A stretch of DNA of 64,000 nucleotides from Sphagnum compactum (Eukaryota; Bryophyta; Sphagnopsida; Sphagnales), in the NCBI GenBank assembly GCA_965153455.1, contig OZ234496.1, positions 15,430,304 through 15,494,303 on the forward strand. Reading direction: 5' to 3'. Each line of letters starts with the position of its first letter. The first letter of the stretch is position 1. The position numbers were made by a program, and so were the translations under genes. Below the pieces are notes generated by a model. The model did no database searches, had not been told where the DNA came from, and worked only from the letters and a program-made list of their open reading frames with translations. Of this stretch, positions 49,322 to 60,699 are shown in pieces.

Positions 49322-52232
49322 CTACTGAAGTGGTGATGCTAACCCATTACTCTGTGTGCTACTTCCAACTTGTTTCTGGAAGTTGCGAAGTTCCCGTCGC
49401 AGCTGTAACACCTCAGCAGACACATCAGTTGCCTTCAGGTCTTGGCGAAGCTTCTTCACCTCCTGTTCAAGCAACTTCACTCGGTTTTCTTGTTCTTTCA
49501 GTGTTAAAACCACTGACCCAATGTCTACTGCTTCTGCCCTTTGTGCAATTGATAATGCCTGCATCCAAAGCAGAAAACTCCTTTTGCTCACACAGTCACA
49601 TAGAAGAAACCTTAAGCAATACTGGAGACTCAAGAGGCAATGACCATATTTCATGGGCCTGCTAATGAGATGGATGTATCTGCCCCCAACTTCTGACTGA
49701 ACCAGGCTCCCCAACAGTTGAGTAGGTGATGCAGACGACTGTGGCACAGGAACATGATGCAAGATTACATATCATGAATACAATTTTGCCAAGTGTAGGC
49801 CCTAGTACACAAACCACTTGAATTGGTTTAGAAGCTAGGGTATCCTGCCTCATTCATTTGAGAAAGAGTTCGTATCAGGGAGCCATTATTGTAGTCAACA
49901 TATTTAATTATGAGGGTTTGAATTAACATAAACTGATAGTGCACCCAACTTTTCACCAATGAGAAAAATATGAGAAACAAGTCTGTCTATTCAAATGTAA
50001 GAAACCAGTGAACAAACCTAAACTAGCACATAAAAACAGTGTAACTCTAAGCTGCTTGGATGAAGGGTGACAAGGACCTCTTCCCTTGGCACTGCCCCAT
50101 ATAGTTTTGCAAGCTCCACAGACCACAAACATGATACAAATGCAAGACTGCCAATTGGATGCTAAAGTGTGGCTTACCTAGCTCATGATAGGATGGAGCT
50201 GTTTCCAGGGTGTTCAGTAACAGGGACAGCCACCACAACAGGCTACAATCCCCTATTTTGTTGGTATAAGAACCGAAGAATCAAGGTAAAGACTACCAGG
50301 TGGGGAGTTTCCCTTGTAAAACAAAGTGTTTCTACACAAAGGTTCAGGGAAGTGATGTACCTTCTCAAGAAGTGAAATCCGTTGGATTTGATCTCCAACT
50401 ACAATATCATTTTTGTGCACAGACTGGAGAACTTGTAGCAGATGCTGGCCCATGAACTCCACACAATGCTGCTCCAAAACACCCTACAACCAGACATCAA
50501 GCAACAGGTTCCCTTGTTGACTGTGTCTGCCATCACCATTGATTACATACATTCCATAGCATGCAATGCAGGAATAATGTCACAAAACTGTGCAAAGACA
50601 AACTTGGACTAATAGGCATATTACCACAAAGAAAGACTATGCAGCTAACAAGAATGACAGCCTAGCACAAACAGCTCACAACTGAAAGAGCTCCTAAACA
50701 ATTTACTAACCCCATGTGTGCACAGATTCTGAGCTTTCAGAAAGTCAGAACTCACCTGCTCCATAGTACGCAGGCACCCAACTGGCTGGAATGAACAAAT
50801 CACCATTTTTCTTGGGCATATGGTGAGAGTGTGCTTCTCCATCTCACCCCTTGCCACCATAGCCTCACAGTTCAGTTTACAAGGAAGCAGCTTGAATAGG
50901 CAGGAGGCATCATGGGCATCTGCATGTAGTGCTGAAAAAACATCACTGCAGCCATCATTGACACATATTAATGGTCTTAGCATGCAGCTAGCTTTGTGCT
51001 CAGCTAGTTCTTCACTGGTATCGAATCGCATCTCGCAGTGGTAGGTATTGCTCCGATCTATCCGCTTCAGTAATGCCTTTGCCACAACCTAACAAAAAAA
51101 GCCACCAGAATTGAATGGTAAAAATCACAGATACCCTCCTGAACCACATGCTAGCTACACCTGATATACTGCCTTAGAACCCCCCGTCTCAAAGCCTCTT
51201 CAGAATTCATCAGAAAGTCTTCCTATGACAGAACGTATTAAGTGGCATAGGTAATCAGATACACACCACAGATCTCTCTTGTCATCCTTTATCTAGTCAA
51301 CATCAATGCGACATGATTCCAGGAATTGAAAAATTGTCACCTCTCGTCGCCCAACCATCCAAACCCCAGTACGGTCCAGCTCCTGAACAAAGTCTTCAAT
51401 TTTCTCCTCCCTTTTCTCACTATACATGATTTTACTTGACATCCGACTGTATAGTGTCTTCTTTGATCGGACAAAACCCTCAAATATGTCATCCAAAACC
51501 TTTGAGGGGGGCAGAACCTGTAACCAATGCAAGCACCTTCAGAAAGCATGGAGTTCAGTAGTATTCATATGCTTCGATTTTCAAGAAGCATGCAGATAGA
51601 GATAATTGCATCTGATACTGACCAAATCAGGACCACAAACAAGCATAACATATCAAATTATTCAGTGAACTTCAACTCAGTAGAACTTCAATAAAATTGC
51701 AAACAGTATCTGGAGAAAGTTCCCATCAAGCAGAAACCCATCAACAAATGTAACCAGCACCAACTTAAAATAAAGTTGTTTAAAACCAGCAGAAAACACC
51801 CATTCTGGAAGTGTTGCAGCAGATCGACCAAATGTGTAGCTCTGTGGAAATAAATTACTTCATGCACTATCATACAGAAAAACTTAACCCTAACCTCAAA
51901 GAAATTCTCACCTGATTCACTCCCTGAGAGCTCACTACACCACTGCCACTGGCATAAGCCTCACTCTGGGAGTTCAAGTATTCAAGCATCTCCTTCTTGA
52001 CATCTGGCACAACTGCAGCTGGCTGGCTGAAAAGATCACCTGCAGTCTTCTCCACACAAGCTGTACCAAGTATGACAAGCAGCCTCTGTGTAAGCCACTC
52101 CACTTGCTCCACGTCGTAATACCCACATTCTAGCAGCACCGGTGCCACCACCTGTTTTCCTTCAACTGCACACATCCATGCATAATACCTGTCAACACTC
52201 CACACATCCTTCAAGATGAAAAACTCCAGCAT
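49322..52232 (-). CDS. TRAF-type zinc-finger protein (plant At1g09920-like)
   Basis: Five exons, phase 0 at every junction: 52232 (ATG) to 51912, 51517-51302, 51088-50756, 50483-50361 and 49558-49322 (stop TAG), about 409 residues. The order matches plant TRAF-type zinc-finger proteins such as Arabidopsis At1g09920. First is a segment with LGTACVEKTAGDLFSQPAAV and KKEMLEYLNSQSE. Next is a helical linker (EKREEKIEDFVQELDRTGVW). Then come Cys/His fingers from YHCEMRFDTSEEL through CPRKMVICSFQPVGC, with C..C..H..C spacing repeated about three times, EQHCVEFMGQHLLQVLQSVH, and a C-terminal coiled coil (EQEVKKLRQDLKA). Function is little known; the fingers suggest protein binding. The open frame continues 5 bases upstream of this ATG to a good acceptor (TGTGGCAG at 52238), so a short 5' coding or untranslated exon further upstream, perhaps near 53.9-54.2 kb, is likely. 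Confidence 0.88.
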
Positions 52233-52482
52233 TAGGTCTGCCACAAAATATCCAGTTCAAGAAAGGAGAGAGATCAAGCATATTGCAGAGAAAACTCCAC
52301 AATAACACTTTGAAGGTAAACCATTGTCTGATTCAAAACCAAACATGACCACCTGAGTGAGTGTGGTCAAAACTTCTGAGTTTCACCTAGAAAGCATCAG
52401 ACCGCCATCTTTTACCATTAATGGCAGTTAACTAGCTGCCATTCTATTATTCCCACTGACTTCAACATCTCCTTAAGTAAGG

Positions 52483-53060
52483 TGTAGATGATAATAGTCC
52501 ACCCCAAACTTCAGACAAACGATTATGCAAAAATCTGCATCCTAAGTTTCTATCACATTTATGGAAGCAACAGGCAGACTCTGCAACAATATCAGCATGT
52601 GCTCCTAAACCCTACCTAATGAAAATTGTAAATAAATTCTCATTCAAGCTGCAACAAGCTTGTGGGGTTAAGCTTCAGTTCATGTTAGCTTGCCCCCTAT
52701 ACAAGCAAGCATCTAAACCCCAAGACATAGACAGGCCTGCATAGTTGGTAGTGGATTGGGATTCCTGTTGGGTGTAGATGATAATAATCTGCCCAAAACT
52801 TCAGGCAAACAATTATGCAAAAATTTGCATGCTGAGTTTCTGTCACATTTGTGGAAGTAACAGGCAGGCTCAGTAACAAGATCAGCATGTGCTCCAGAAA
52901 CCTAGCTAATAAAACATGTCAATAAATCCTTACTCAAACCACAACAAGCATGTGAGGTTAAGCTTTGGTTCATTTTAGTTTGCTCCCCCTATACAAGCAA
53001 GCATCTAACCCTAAGGCATAGAGATGCCTGCATAGAGGGTGGTGGATCGGGATTCCTGCA
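52483..53060. repeat. tandem duplication, unit about 289 bp, upstream of the TRAF-type gene
   Basis: Two adjacent copies (about 52483-52771 and 52772-53060) share GTGTAGATGATAATA, ATTATGCAAAAAT(C/T)TGCAT, TATACAAGCAAGCATCTAA and GGGATTCCTG along nearly their whole length. They lie in the probable first intron or upstream region of the TRAF-type gene. Confidence 0.9.
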
Positions 53061-54340
53061 CCCTGAACACACACACCACCAGTGACTTACTTGGATTGCA
53101 ACACATCCAATTTAGCCACTGGAAAACAAATCTATATAAGATTGCAGACAAAATTCCACACAATTGTGTCAGTTCCAACCAAACCGAAACAAACACTGAC
53201 AAGAACACTGATCAATCACTGGCAATGACTGGAGATCAATCAATCAATCAATTAATTTGCGGATGTCAGCTGCAAAGCATCAGATCGTTGCCTTCATCAT
53301 GAATGGCAGTGGATAGAGCTAAATCATACAATCACAACTACAGCGTATCAATCAGACAACTGCATCCAGAACCAGACTAAGAACCACAATCCCTTGCAGA
53401 AAGGTCAAATGAAGCTCTAAAAACTAGGGTTTGCACTGATCACTTCCAGACTCTTTTATGCCATAGGTAATGGACATTCTTGAACACTGTTGGTACATTC
53501 TTGGACATACTCTTGTCTAGAAAATAGTAATTCCTGACTGGTGACAACGATTGCACGTTGGTAATAACCACCGGAAAAGAAATGAGAAGATATGGAAAAA
53601 CTCCACACTATTTCTTGTCCGCAAAAACTGCAAATACGAGTAGTGCGGACTCTAGCATAATTCAAAGGGAGAAATGAATTCCTGGAAAGACGAATCACTT
53701 TCCGATCTTCGGCTCAAGAGCGTCACGAACGAACCATAGCGATATCGGGATCTTGCGACAAGAAGAAGGAAGAAAATTTTTGCTAACCGAAGCAAAAGCC
53801 TTAGAGATAGATAACATAACATAACATAACACTCAGAATGCAACAACAACAACAACAAGAGCAAGCAAGGGAAACCGAGCACCTCCGTCACCTCCATCCG
53901 GAACAACAGAGCCAACGGGGGCTGAGGAGCCGGCGGCCCCTCGCAACGATCCAAAAGACAGCATCAAAAGATTCAAGCCAAGCCTTTTCCGTGGCTCCTT
54001 CCTCTTCTTCTTCTTCTTCTTCTTAGTGCTTGAACGAATTCCCCACTTTCCGAGCCAAATTCTCCCACTCTTTTTGATCCGAAAAGAAGTACCAAACCAA
54101 AAGGAAAAAAAAAAAAAAAGGTTCCTTGTAAAAAATCTATCTGACAATCTCTAATTTCCAGACATGTAACCGCGAATCCCCGAAAATATTCTTGCTTGCA
54201 ATCGAGCTTCAATTGCTTCACCACGCGAAAACAGGTCGCTCGATCGGGTTGCGCTCGAGAGGGAGAGACAAATGACGCGATTTTTTAATTTAAAAAGCAG
54301 ACAAAATGACAGCTGTGCCCTAATTTTCTTAAACCATTTC
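53061..54340 (-). promoter_or_regulatory. probable 5' region of the TRAF-type gene
   Basis: Contains ATCA and CAA simple runs and, from about 53.65 to 54.2 kb, a more GC-rich stretch with open minus-strand frames rich in simple repeats (GTT and AAG codons). One frame at 54147-53833 has a GGAG|GTGAC site whose phase would match the acceptor at 52238, so part of it could be a 5' exon. I do not call it as coding. Confidence 0.35.

Positions 54341-54343
<3 letters not shown>

Positions 54344-54372
<29 letters not shown>
54344..54372. repeat. (GA)n microsatellite
   Basis: About 14 GA units, CT-rich on the minus strand, upstream of the TRAF-type gene as with the tract upstream of the BIC-like gene. 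Confidence 0.92.
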
Positions 54373-54378
<6 letters not shown>

Positions 54379-54739
54379 TGCCCATCGAGGGTAGACTGGC
54401 CCATCACCGAGCATTAACCTATCACCGAACACTTTGGCAGATCTTTCTCAATTCCTCTCCATTTTGAGTGATTTAAAATGTTATAAGAGCGCCTTCTCAA
54501 GCTTTACAAATCATCTTTGAAATGCAAAGCCAAAGGAGCTCCTACCTACCCCAACCCACCCACCGCCCTTCTTCTTGTTAACCCCCTCCCCACCTACCTC
54601 CTTTTGTGCTCACTTCCATCGCCGGAAGTTTCAACCTAGAGAGAGCTTGACTAGCTTAGAGCTTCAGGAGCGCCAAGTACACAAGAGCTTCAAGGGTTGG
54701 GAGATTCAAGAGTGCCCTAGCAAGTGGAGCTTCAACATG

Positions 54740-55775
54740 GTGGCAGGAGTGCAAAAGCAAGAGGAACTACTCATCATTATTATATTGTGGTCTTGCAAGA
54801 GCAAATGAACGACGAGGAGCCATGCTTGTTATCGTTCTGCTATGGTCTTATAGGCAGGAAAAAACAATGACAAGCAACTGTGTTGCTCATCATCGTTCTA
54901 CTATGGTTTTACATGCAAAAAAAGCAACAACAAGCAATTACGTTGTTCATCATCACTCCAATGTGTTCTTGCAAGCGTGAAATGACAACAACAAGTAGCT
55001 ATGCTGCTCGTTGTCATTGTCATGTGGTTATGCAAGAGCCAAAGAACAACGATGAACAGTCATGCTGCTCATCATCATCTCTTTTCCTTTTTTTTTTTTT
55101 TTTTTGCAACTATGAAGGAAGCTCGTCATCTTTTTCAACTTTCAAGGCAAGCAACAAGTAATGACAACCGAACATCATTGATGTTCGTCGTCTTCTTCCA
55201 GTTTCGAAATAGGCATAGATAATGACAATCGAATAGCAACCTCGTTTTAGTTCTTTTCCAAAAGCAAAAAAACAATGACGAGCAACCATGCTACTCATCG
55301 TCATTCGTTTTTTTGCAATTGTGAAGGAGGAGGATGAGTGCAGCTCATCATCCTCTTGAAATTTTGAAACAAGCGCCAAGTAATGATGATGAACAGCAAT
55401 GTTGCTCATCGTTGTTCTAGTTATTTTCAAAGTAAGAAACAATGACGACGAGCAACTACATTGTTTGTTGTCCTTTTTTTTCTTTTTTTTTGCAGCTGTA
55501 AAAGAGGACAACAAACACAGCTCGTTGTCATTTTCAACTTTCGAAATAAGTGCCAAATAACAATGATGAGCAGCTATGTTGCTCATCATCATCTTTTTTT
55601 CCTTTTTGTGTAGCTATGAAAAAGGGCGACGAGCATAACTCATTGTCTTTTTCACAATTACAGAGCAGGCGTTAAAAAACGTTTTAGTAATTTCCTAGGT
55701 AAAAAACATGCGCGCTCATTGTTATTGTTCACACCAAACAACAACGATGAACGCAACAACACTCATCATCATTAC
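54740..55775. repeat. degenerate tandem repeats rich in (A/G)ACAA(C/T)GA and GCTGCTCATC(A/G)TC
   Basis: Short blocks such as GAGCA(A/G)C(C/T)ATG(C/T)T(G/A)CTC followed by ATC(A/G)TC and TTTTTGCA..TGTGAAGGA recur about a dozen times with variable spacing near 70-90 bp. Each block is itself partly self-complementary. The open frames here follow the repeat and are not called. Confidence 0.75.
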
Positions 55776-56339
55776 ATTTTTTTCATTTATTACCTGCAAA
55801 AAATGGCTACATTCCTAGTGGTCCTCTGTTTTACATCCGTTACACAATTGGTGGTTATATTATTCTTTGACTTTTACTACAAATGAGGGAGGGGAAAATG
55901 AATCAAGAACTAAAATAATATTATTTTTTTGTGTTTTTATTAGATGCAAACTGAAAGAAAACAAAGAATGTTAAAGCAAATCAATAAGTTTCAGCAAAAG
56001 TTGTACATGGCATGGGAGGTGTCATGAGTGAAAGGTGTTTGGAGGTTAGGATGATGGACAACAAATGAATGTTGAAAATGTGGTTCCATTGGTTCCAATT
56101 GATATTGTTGAAAAGGAGCAAGTAGAAGTGGGTGAAGGCGTTGGGGAAACATCTAAGGGTGATGCTAATCAAATTTAGATGGATTTGATCAAATTATTTT
56201 GATGATAGAAGACCAAGAAAATGTAGTTCTTGTTGTTCCATTGTTGAAGCAAGAAAATGCAAATGAGGATGTTGAACTTCATGCACATATTGATCATGGT
56301 GACACAACCATTGAACTTCACTTATTATAATTATTACCC

Positions 56340-56370
56340 CACCCATCCTCTCAAGTGGAGAGGATGGGTG
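56340..56370. repeat. perfect 13-bp stem hairpin
   Basis: CACCCATCCTCTC, loop AAGTG, then GAGAGGATGGGTG, a perfect palindrome. A similar weaker hairpin (CCTTCTCACATGGAGAAGG) lies about 90 bp to the right. Confidence 0.9.
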
Positions 56371-56779
56371 AGGTTTTTGTTTGTCAAATTTGTGATTGCA
56401 ATACCTTTCTTAATTGTGGTCCTTAAACCTTTGCCTGCCTCACCTTCCTTCTCACATGGAGAAGGGGGTGGGGCCTTTTCTTTTTGTCTAAGTTTGTAAG
56501 CAATACCTTGAGGCTTTGTAAATGATATTGTTATTTTTAGCGTTTGTTTCATTTTATGCAAATTTCAACATTGGAGTTTAGCAATACCCTCATTTTGTGT
56601 TTTTGTTCCTTTATCTTTATGTGTAATACCCTCATCGTGTGTTATAATCTTTTATCTATTTATGTAATGCCCTCATTGTTAAAAAGAGAACTTTCGTCGT
56701 TGAAGGGAGAAGTTTCATCTAGAATATTAAGTCTCACATTAGGTTTTTTGTTTTTGTTTTTTGATTTCGAATGTGGTCG

Positions 56780-57190
56780 CCCCTCCCCTGGTTACCATAG
56801 AGGGTGTGCATTGGGCAAAGGATGGGTCCAAATTTGCTTATAAGGTTGATGGGTGCGATGCATCCTATATAGCTAAGCATAACTTGGTACAACATTTGTA
56901 GGCACACCATAATTAACCATGGAGTTGAGCAAGCCCGGACACCGATCTACTCGAAAAAAAAACTTGAGGCATTAGGATCACATAGCCATGAATGCACGAG
57001 TCTTGAGTAACCCTTTGGCCCGGTTTTGGCATAATGAACAAAAGACAATTGTTAGGGTGAGGAGGCACACAAACTGGGAGTTGAATAGGCTCCAGGTTGA
57101 TTTACAATACACATTTAAGGTTCCTAAGTCCACACTTATTAAATTAGCCTCTAACCACATTCTTCAGCTTCTTGGCATGATTGCATAGGG
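56780..57190 (+). other. possible zinc-finger/transposon relic
   Basis: A plus-strand reading near 56840-56900 gives YKVDGCDASYIAKHNLVQHL, which loosely resembles a zinc-finger motif of transposon proteins, followed after stops by an open piece (56988-57188) with FWHNEQKTIVRVRRHTNWEL. I cannot place it in a family; it looks like a broken mobile-element gene. Confidence 0.3.
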
Positions 57191-57229
57191 TGTGGGTGCC
57201 ATCCCTCTCAACGTGCAAGCCAAGTTGGA

Positions 57230-59065
57230 ACGTGATGAAGACCTTGCATGATGCGTTCCCAAGGTCCTTGATAGACTCAATATGAGTTTGGTTTGAAAAC
57301 AATGGAAGGTAAGGAGTTGGGGCACGTTCCCTGACTCGCAGCATTTTGGGGGGGTAGAGGGGTGTGCTGGAGCTTTGGGATGAGACTAGGAAGAATTGAC
57401 AAACAATCAATCACTCACATAGATTTGCACAAAACCAAACCACAAGTTGGTTAGTGCATAGCGATAGCACTTCTGATGCTAGGACGGGCCACGGGCAACT
57501 TGGACTCACAAGACTCACCATGGCCCGGACTCGGGGGAAGCCACCACCTTCCCCCATATAGTATATTTTGTGCCTGGCCACAAGGCCTGCACCCAAATGG
57601 CTTTTTGTCTCGGGACTCCCAAGTGCGAGTCTCGAAATTCCCACTGCTAGGACTCCCGTGACTTTGAGGGCCCATAACTTTGCGTGCAGACCTCCGATTG
57701 AGATGATGTTACAACCCTAGCCTTGGGCTTGCGACCAAGGCTAAAAAGGGTTATAAGGGCGTGGACTAGGAGGAGTGTGAGAGTGTGGGAATGAAGACTC
57801 ACATTCCCGAGTGAGCTCCCATTTTGGGAGTTGGAGTCCCGGTGGACTCCCAAATTTTCAGAGAACGATTATAGAAGTCAAAACACCTCGCATTGAGGAG
57901 TTATTTATATCATTGGGAAGTTATTGAAGTGTAGATGTCTAAAAAGGGCTTGCATGACCCATTTAGACATCTACAACACAAGTTATAGTGAAAAGAAAGG
58001 TCAGGAGTCAAATTGGCAGTTTGACTCCCGACCATGAAAAATCGAGAATCAACCCGACTTTCGTGCGTGTAGGTGGCATGCGACACACTGTTGAAAAGCT
58101 CTCAACGAAAGCTACAACTTTGCTTGAGACCTCATCCCGATCGAAGGTCTGAGCACAAAGTTATAGCCCCACAAAATTACAGGAGTTCCAACCTTGTCAA
58201 TTTTGGGACTTTCCTTCGAGAATCCTGGGACAAAAAGCCATTTGGATGTAGGCCTCACGGAGAGGTGCAGAGTATATTATATGGGGGAAGGTGGTGGCTT
58301 CCCCTGAGTCTGGGCCGTGGTGAGTCTTATGAGTCCGAGGTCGCCCATGGCTCTTCTTAGCACCAAAGGCGCCCCAATATTATACTAAACAACGTGTTGG
58401 TTGGTTTGATGCAGATTCGAATGAATAAATAGATTACTTGTCATTCTTCCTAGTCCCATCCTGGAGCTCCAACACGCCCCTCTACCCTTCTAAAGTGCCG
58501 AGAGCTAGGGAGCGTGCCCCGAGCTCCTAACCTTTCCGCTGTTTTCCTACTTTGGACTCATCCTAAGTCTGTCAAGGAGCTTGGGAGCGCGTCAGATGAG
58601 GTCTAAAGCAAAGTTGTAGTTCTCGTTAAGTGTTTTCCAACGGTATGTCGCACGCTACATGCACGCAAGGGAATTGGGTCGATTCCTGACTTTTAGCGGT
58701 CGGGAATCAAAATTGCCAATTGGACTCCCGGCTCTTTTTTTTACACTATAACTTATGTTATAAGTGTCCAAATGGGTCATGCAAACCAATTTTGGACATC
58801 TACGTTCTAAGAGTTTTCCAATGATATGAAGAACTCTTCAATCCATTGGGTTTTGACCCCTGTAATCGCTCTTTGAAGATTTAGGAGTCCACTAGGACTC
58901 CAACTCCCAAAGTGGGAGTACCCTTGGGAGTGTGAGTAGACATTCCCTCACTCTCTCTTGCATTCTTGGGAGCACGAGATGTGACTCCGGGGCCTCTTCT
59001 TGGCCCGCACCTTTGTAAGCCTTCACCTTGGTCACGAACCCAAGGTTAGGGTTGCAACATTGCAT
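57230..59065. repeat. large complex inverted repeat (X-Y-Z-Y'-X'-Z')
   Basis: Blocks X (about 57240-57460) and Y (57475-57700) recur as reverse complements at 58390-58590 and 58130-58360, centred near 57918. Block Z (about 57700-58130) recurs as a reverse complement at 58590-59060. Diagnostic shared strings: GGGGGAAG(C/G)..GGTGGCTTCCCC, TAGAGGGG(T/C)GTG..GGAGCT, GACTCCCG(A/G)C, GACACACTGTTGAAAAG against its partner near 58635, and ATGACCCATTTAGACATCT against its partner near 58790. The order is what inverted tandem units of about 900 bp would give. Less AT-rich than the surroundings; no coding potential recognised. Confidence 0.75.
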
Positions 59066-59810
59066 TTGTGATTTGAACGACTCGAGTTGGGTATACAAAG
59101 GCACTCAAAGGTGCTTGGATGGGGCGCAACTGGAAGTTTACATCGAATAAGACGATCCAACGTAAGGAGATTGGCCTCCTTATGCAGTACCATGATTTAG
59201 AAATGATTCATGGTCGATAAGCTTTTAACAATGCCATACTTAATTTGCTTTGAATTCTAGAATTTAGGTTTCATATGCAATATTTATTGGATTATGTTGG
59301 TTGTTTTAGGGTTCGAAACACCACTAAAGAGTTGTTTGTGGATGTAACTTTGGCCAATTGCGAGGTATTTACAAGATGGCACGCCCATGATGCAAAGGTC
59401 ACATCAACACGGTACAAGAAGGCGAATGGGATCCCATCCTCCTCTGGTAGTGATATGGATAACCCATAGTTTATACCAATTTTGATTAGGGTGTTGTTTT
59501 GATTTTCAAGATTTAAGGTAGCAATTTATTTTTGAAATAACCATTATGACATGTTCCCCATTTTGAGGTGGGGTTGTTTTGGACTTGGCCATTTTTTGCA
59601 CATTTTTGCAACACATGTTGCCCATGTTTTTTAATTTAAGGCATTTTACTTTCATTTTACATCATTTTATGTTAATAGTTAGAAATATATTTTCACGTAT
59701 TCTTATATGTATGTTTGATAAAATTATCAAAAAAATGATTATAGTCTTACATTCAAACCAAAAAATCTTTCTTTACCCCCAAAAATTAGAAGTTCAAACC
59801 TAAAAAGAAA

Positions 59811-60430
59811 GTAATACCCTAAGGAAGGTATTTTATAAACACCATGGATTGAATTATTTTGGTCCATGTTATTAAAGGGGTATTGCTTGTGCTTAAAATT
59901 ATTCAATGCACGTGCAATACCCTTATTAATGTATATTAGAAATCCTTTGGGTTCCATAACATATTTAAACAATCCTAAAAGGGTATTGCATAGCCCTAAC
60001 AAAACCTAGAAGGAACGCAATACCCTGATGAGGATATTCTATAAACATTATGCGTTAAATTATTTTGGTCCATGCTATTGAAAAGGTATTGTTTGTGCCC
60101 ATAATTATTCAATGCATGTGCAATACCTTTCTTAGGGCATATCAAAAATCTTTTGGGCTCCATCACATATCTATTGAAACTTTGAGGGGTATTGCAGAAC
60201 CATACCAAAACCTACAAGGAAAACAATACATTCTTTGGGGTAATCTACAAACACCATGGGCTCAATCATTTTGTTCAGGTTATCCGAGGGGTATTACTCA
60301 TGCCTAAAACTATTCAATTCACATGACCTACCTTTCTTTAGGTATCCCATAAAACCTTTGGGTTCCAAAACATATATTTTGGAATTTGAAAGGGTATTGC
60401 ATAGCCCTAACAAAACTTAGAAGGAAAGTA
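59811..60430. repeat. three-copy tandem repeat, unit about 205 bp
   Basis: Copies begin near 59811, 60019 and 60223. Each carries CAATAC..(C/T)CTTTGG or GAGGATATT, TATAAACA(C/T)(C/T)ATG, ATTATTTTGGTCCATG, GGTATTG, TTATTCAATGCA(C/T)GTG, CCTTTGGGTTCCA and GGGTATTGCATAGCCCTAAC. A decayed partial copy follows at about 60520-60700. Non-coding. Confidence 0.85.
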
Positions 60431-60699
60431 ATACCCACATCATTTTGTGATAAAATCATAAACCATGAAACAAAAGAATTTTTTTAAAAATATTTATTAT
60501 ATGCTCACTATATCATGCCAAACATATTGATTCAAGTAAATGAAGGTATTACAAAGTTCTTCACATTGATGGTAGAATGTCACTTGAACAAAGTTATGGA
60601 ATTGACATCATCTTGTCATATTTGCATTCACCATGAAACTTGGAGGGCTATTGCATAACCTTACCAAAACCTAAAAGAAATACAATATTTGCACCATAT

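Noticed and set aside
53833-54147. Minus-strand frame of 104 residues near the TRAF-type gene's 5' end
   Set aside because: Poly-lysine and poly-valine come from AAG and GTT repeats. It may overlap a 5' exon but there is not enough evidence to call coding.
54740-55775. CRISPR-like array of short repeats
   Set aside because: Repeat blocks are degenerate and irregularly spaced, there are no cas genes, and the window is clearly plant nuclear DNA.
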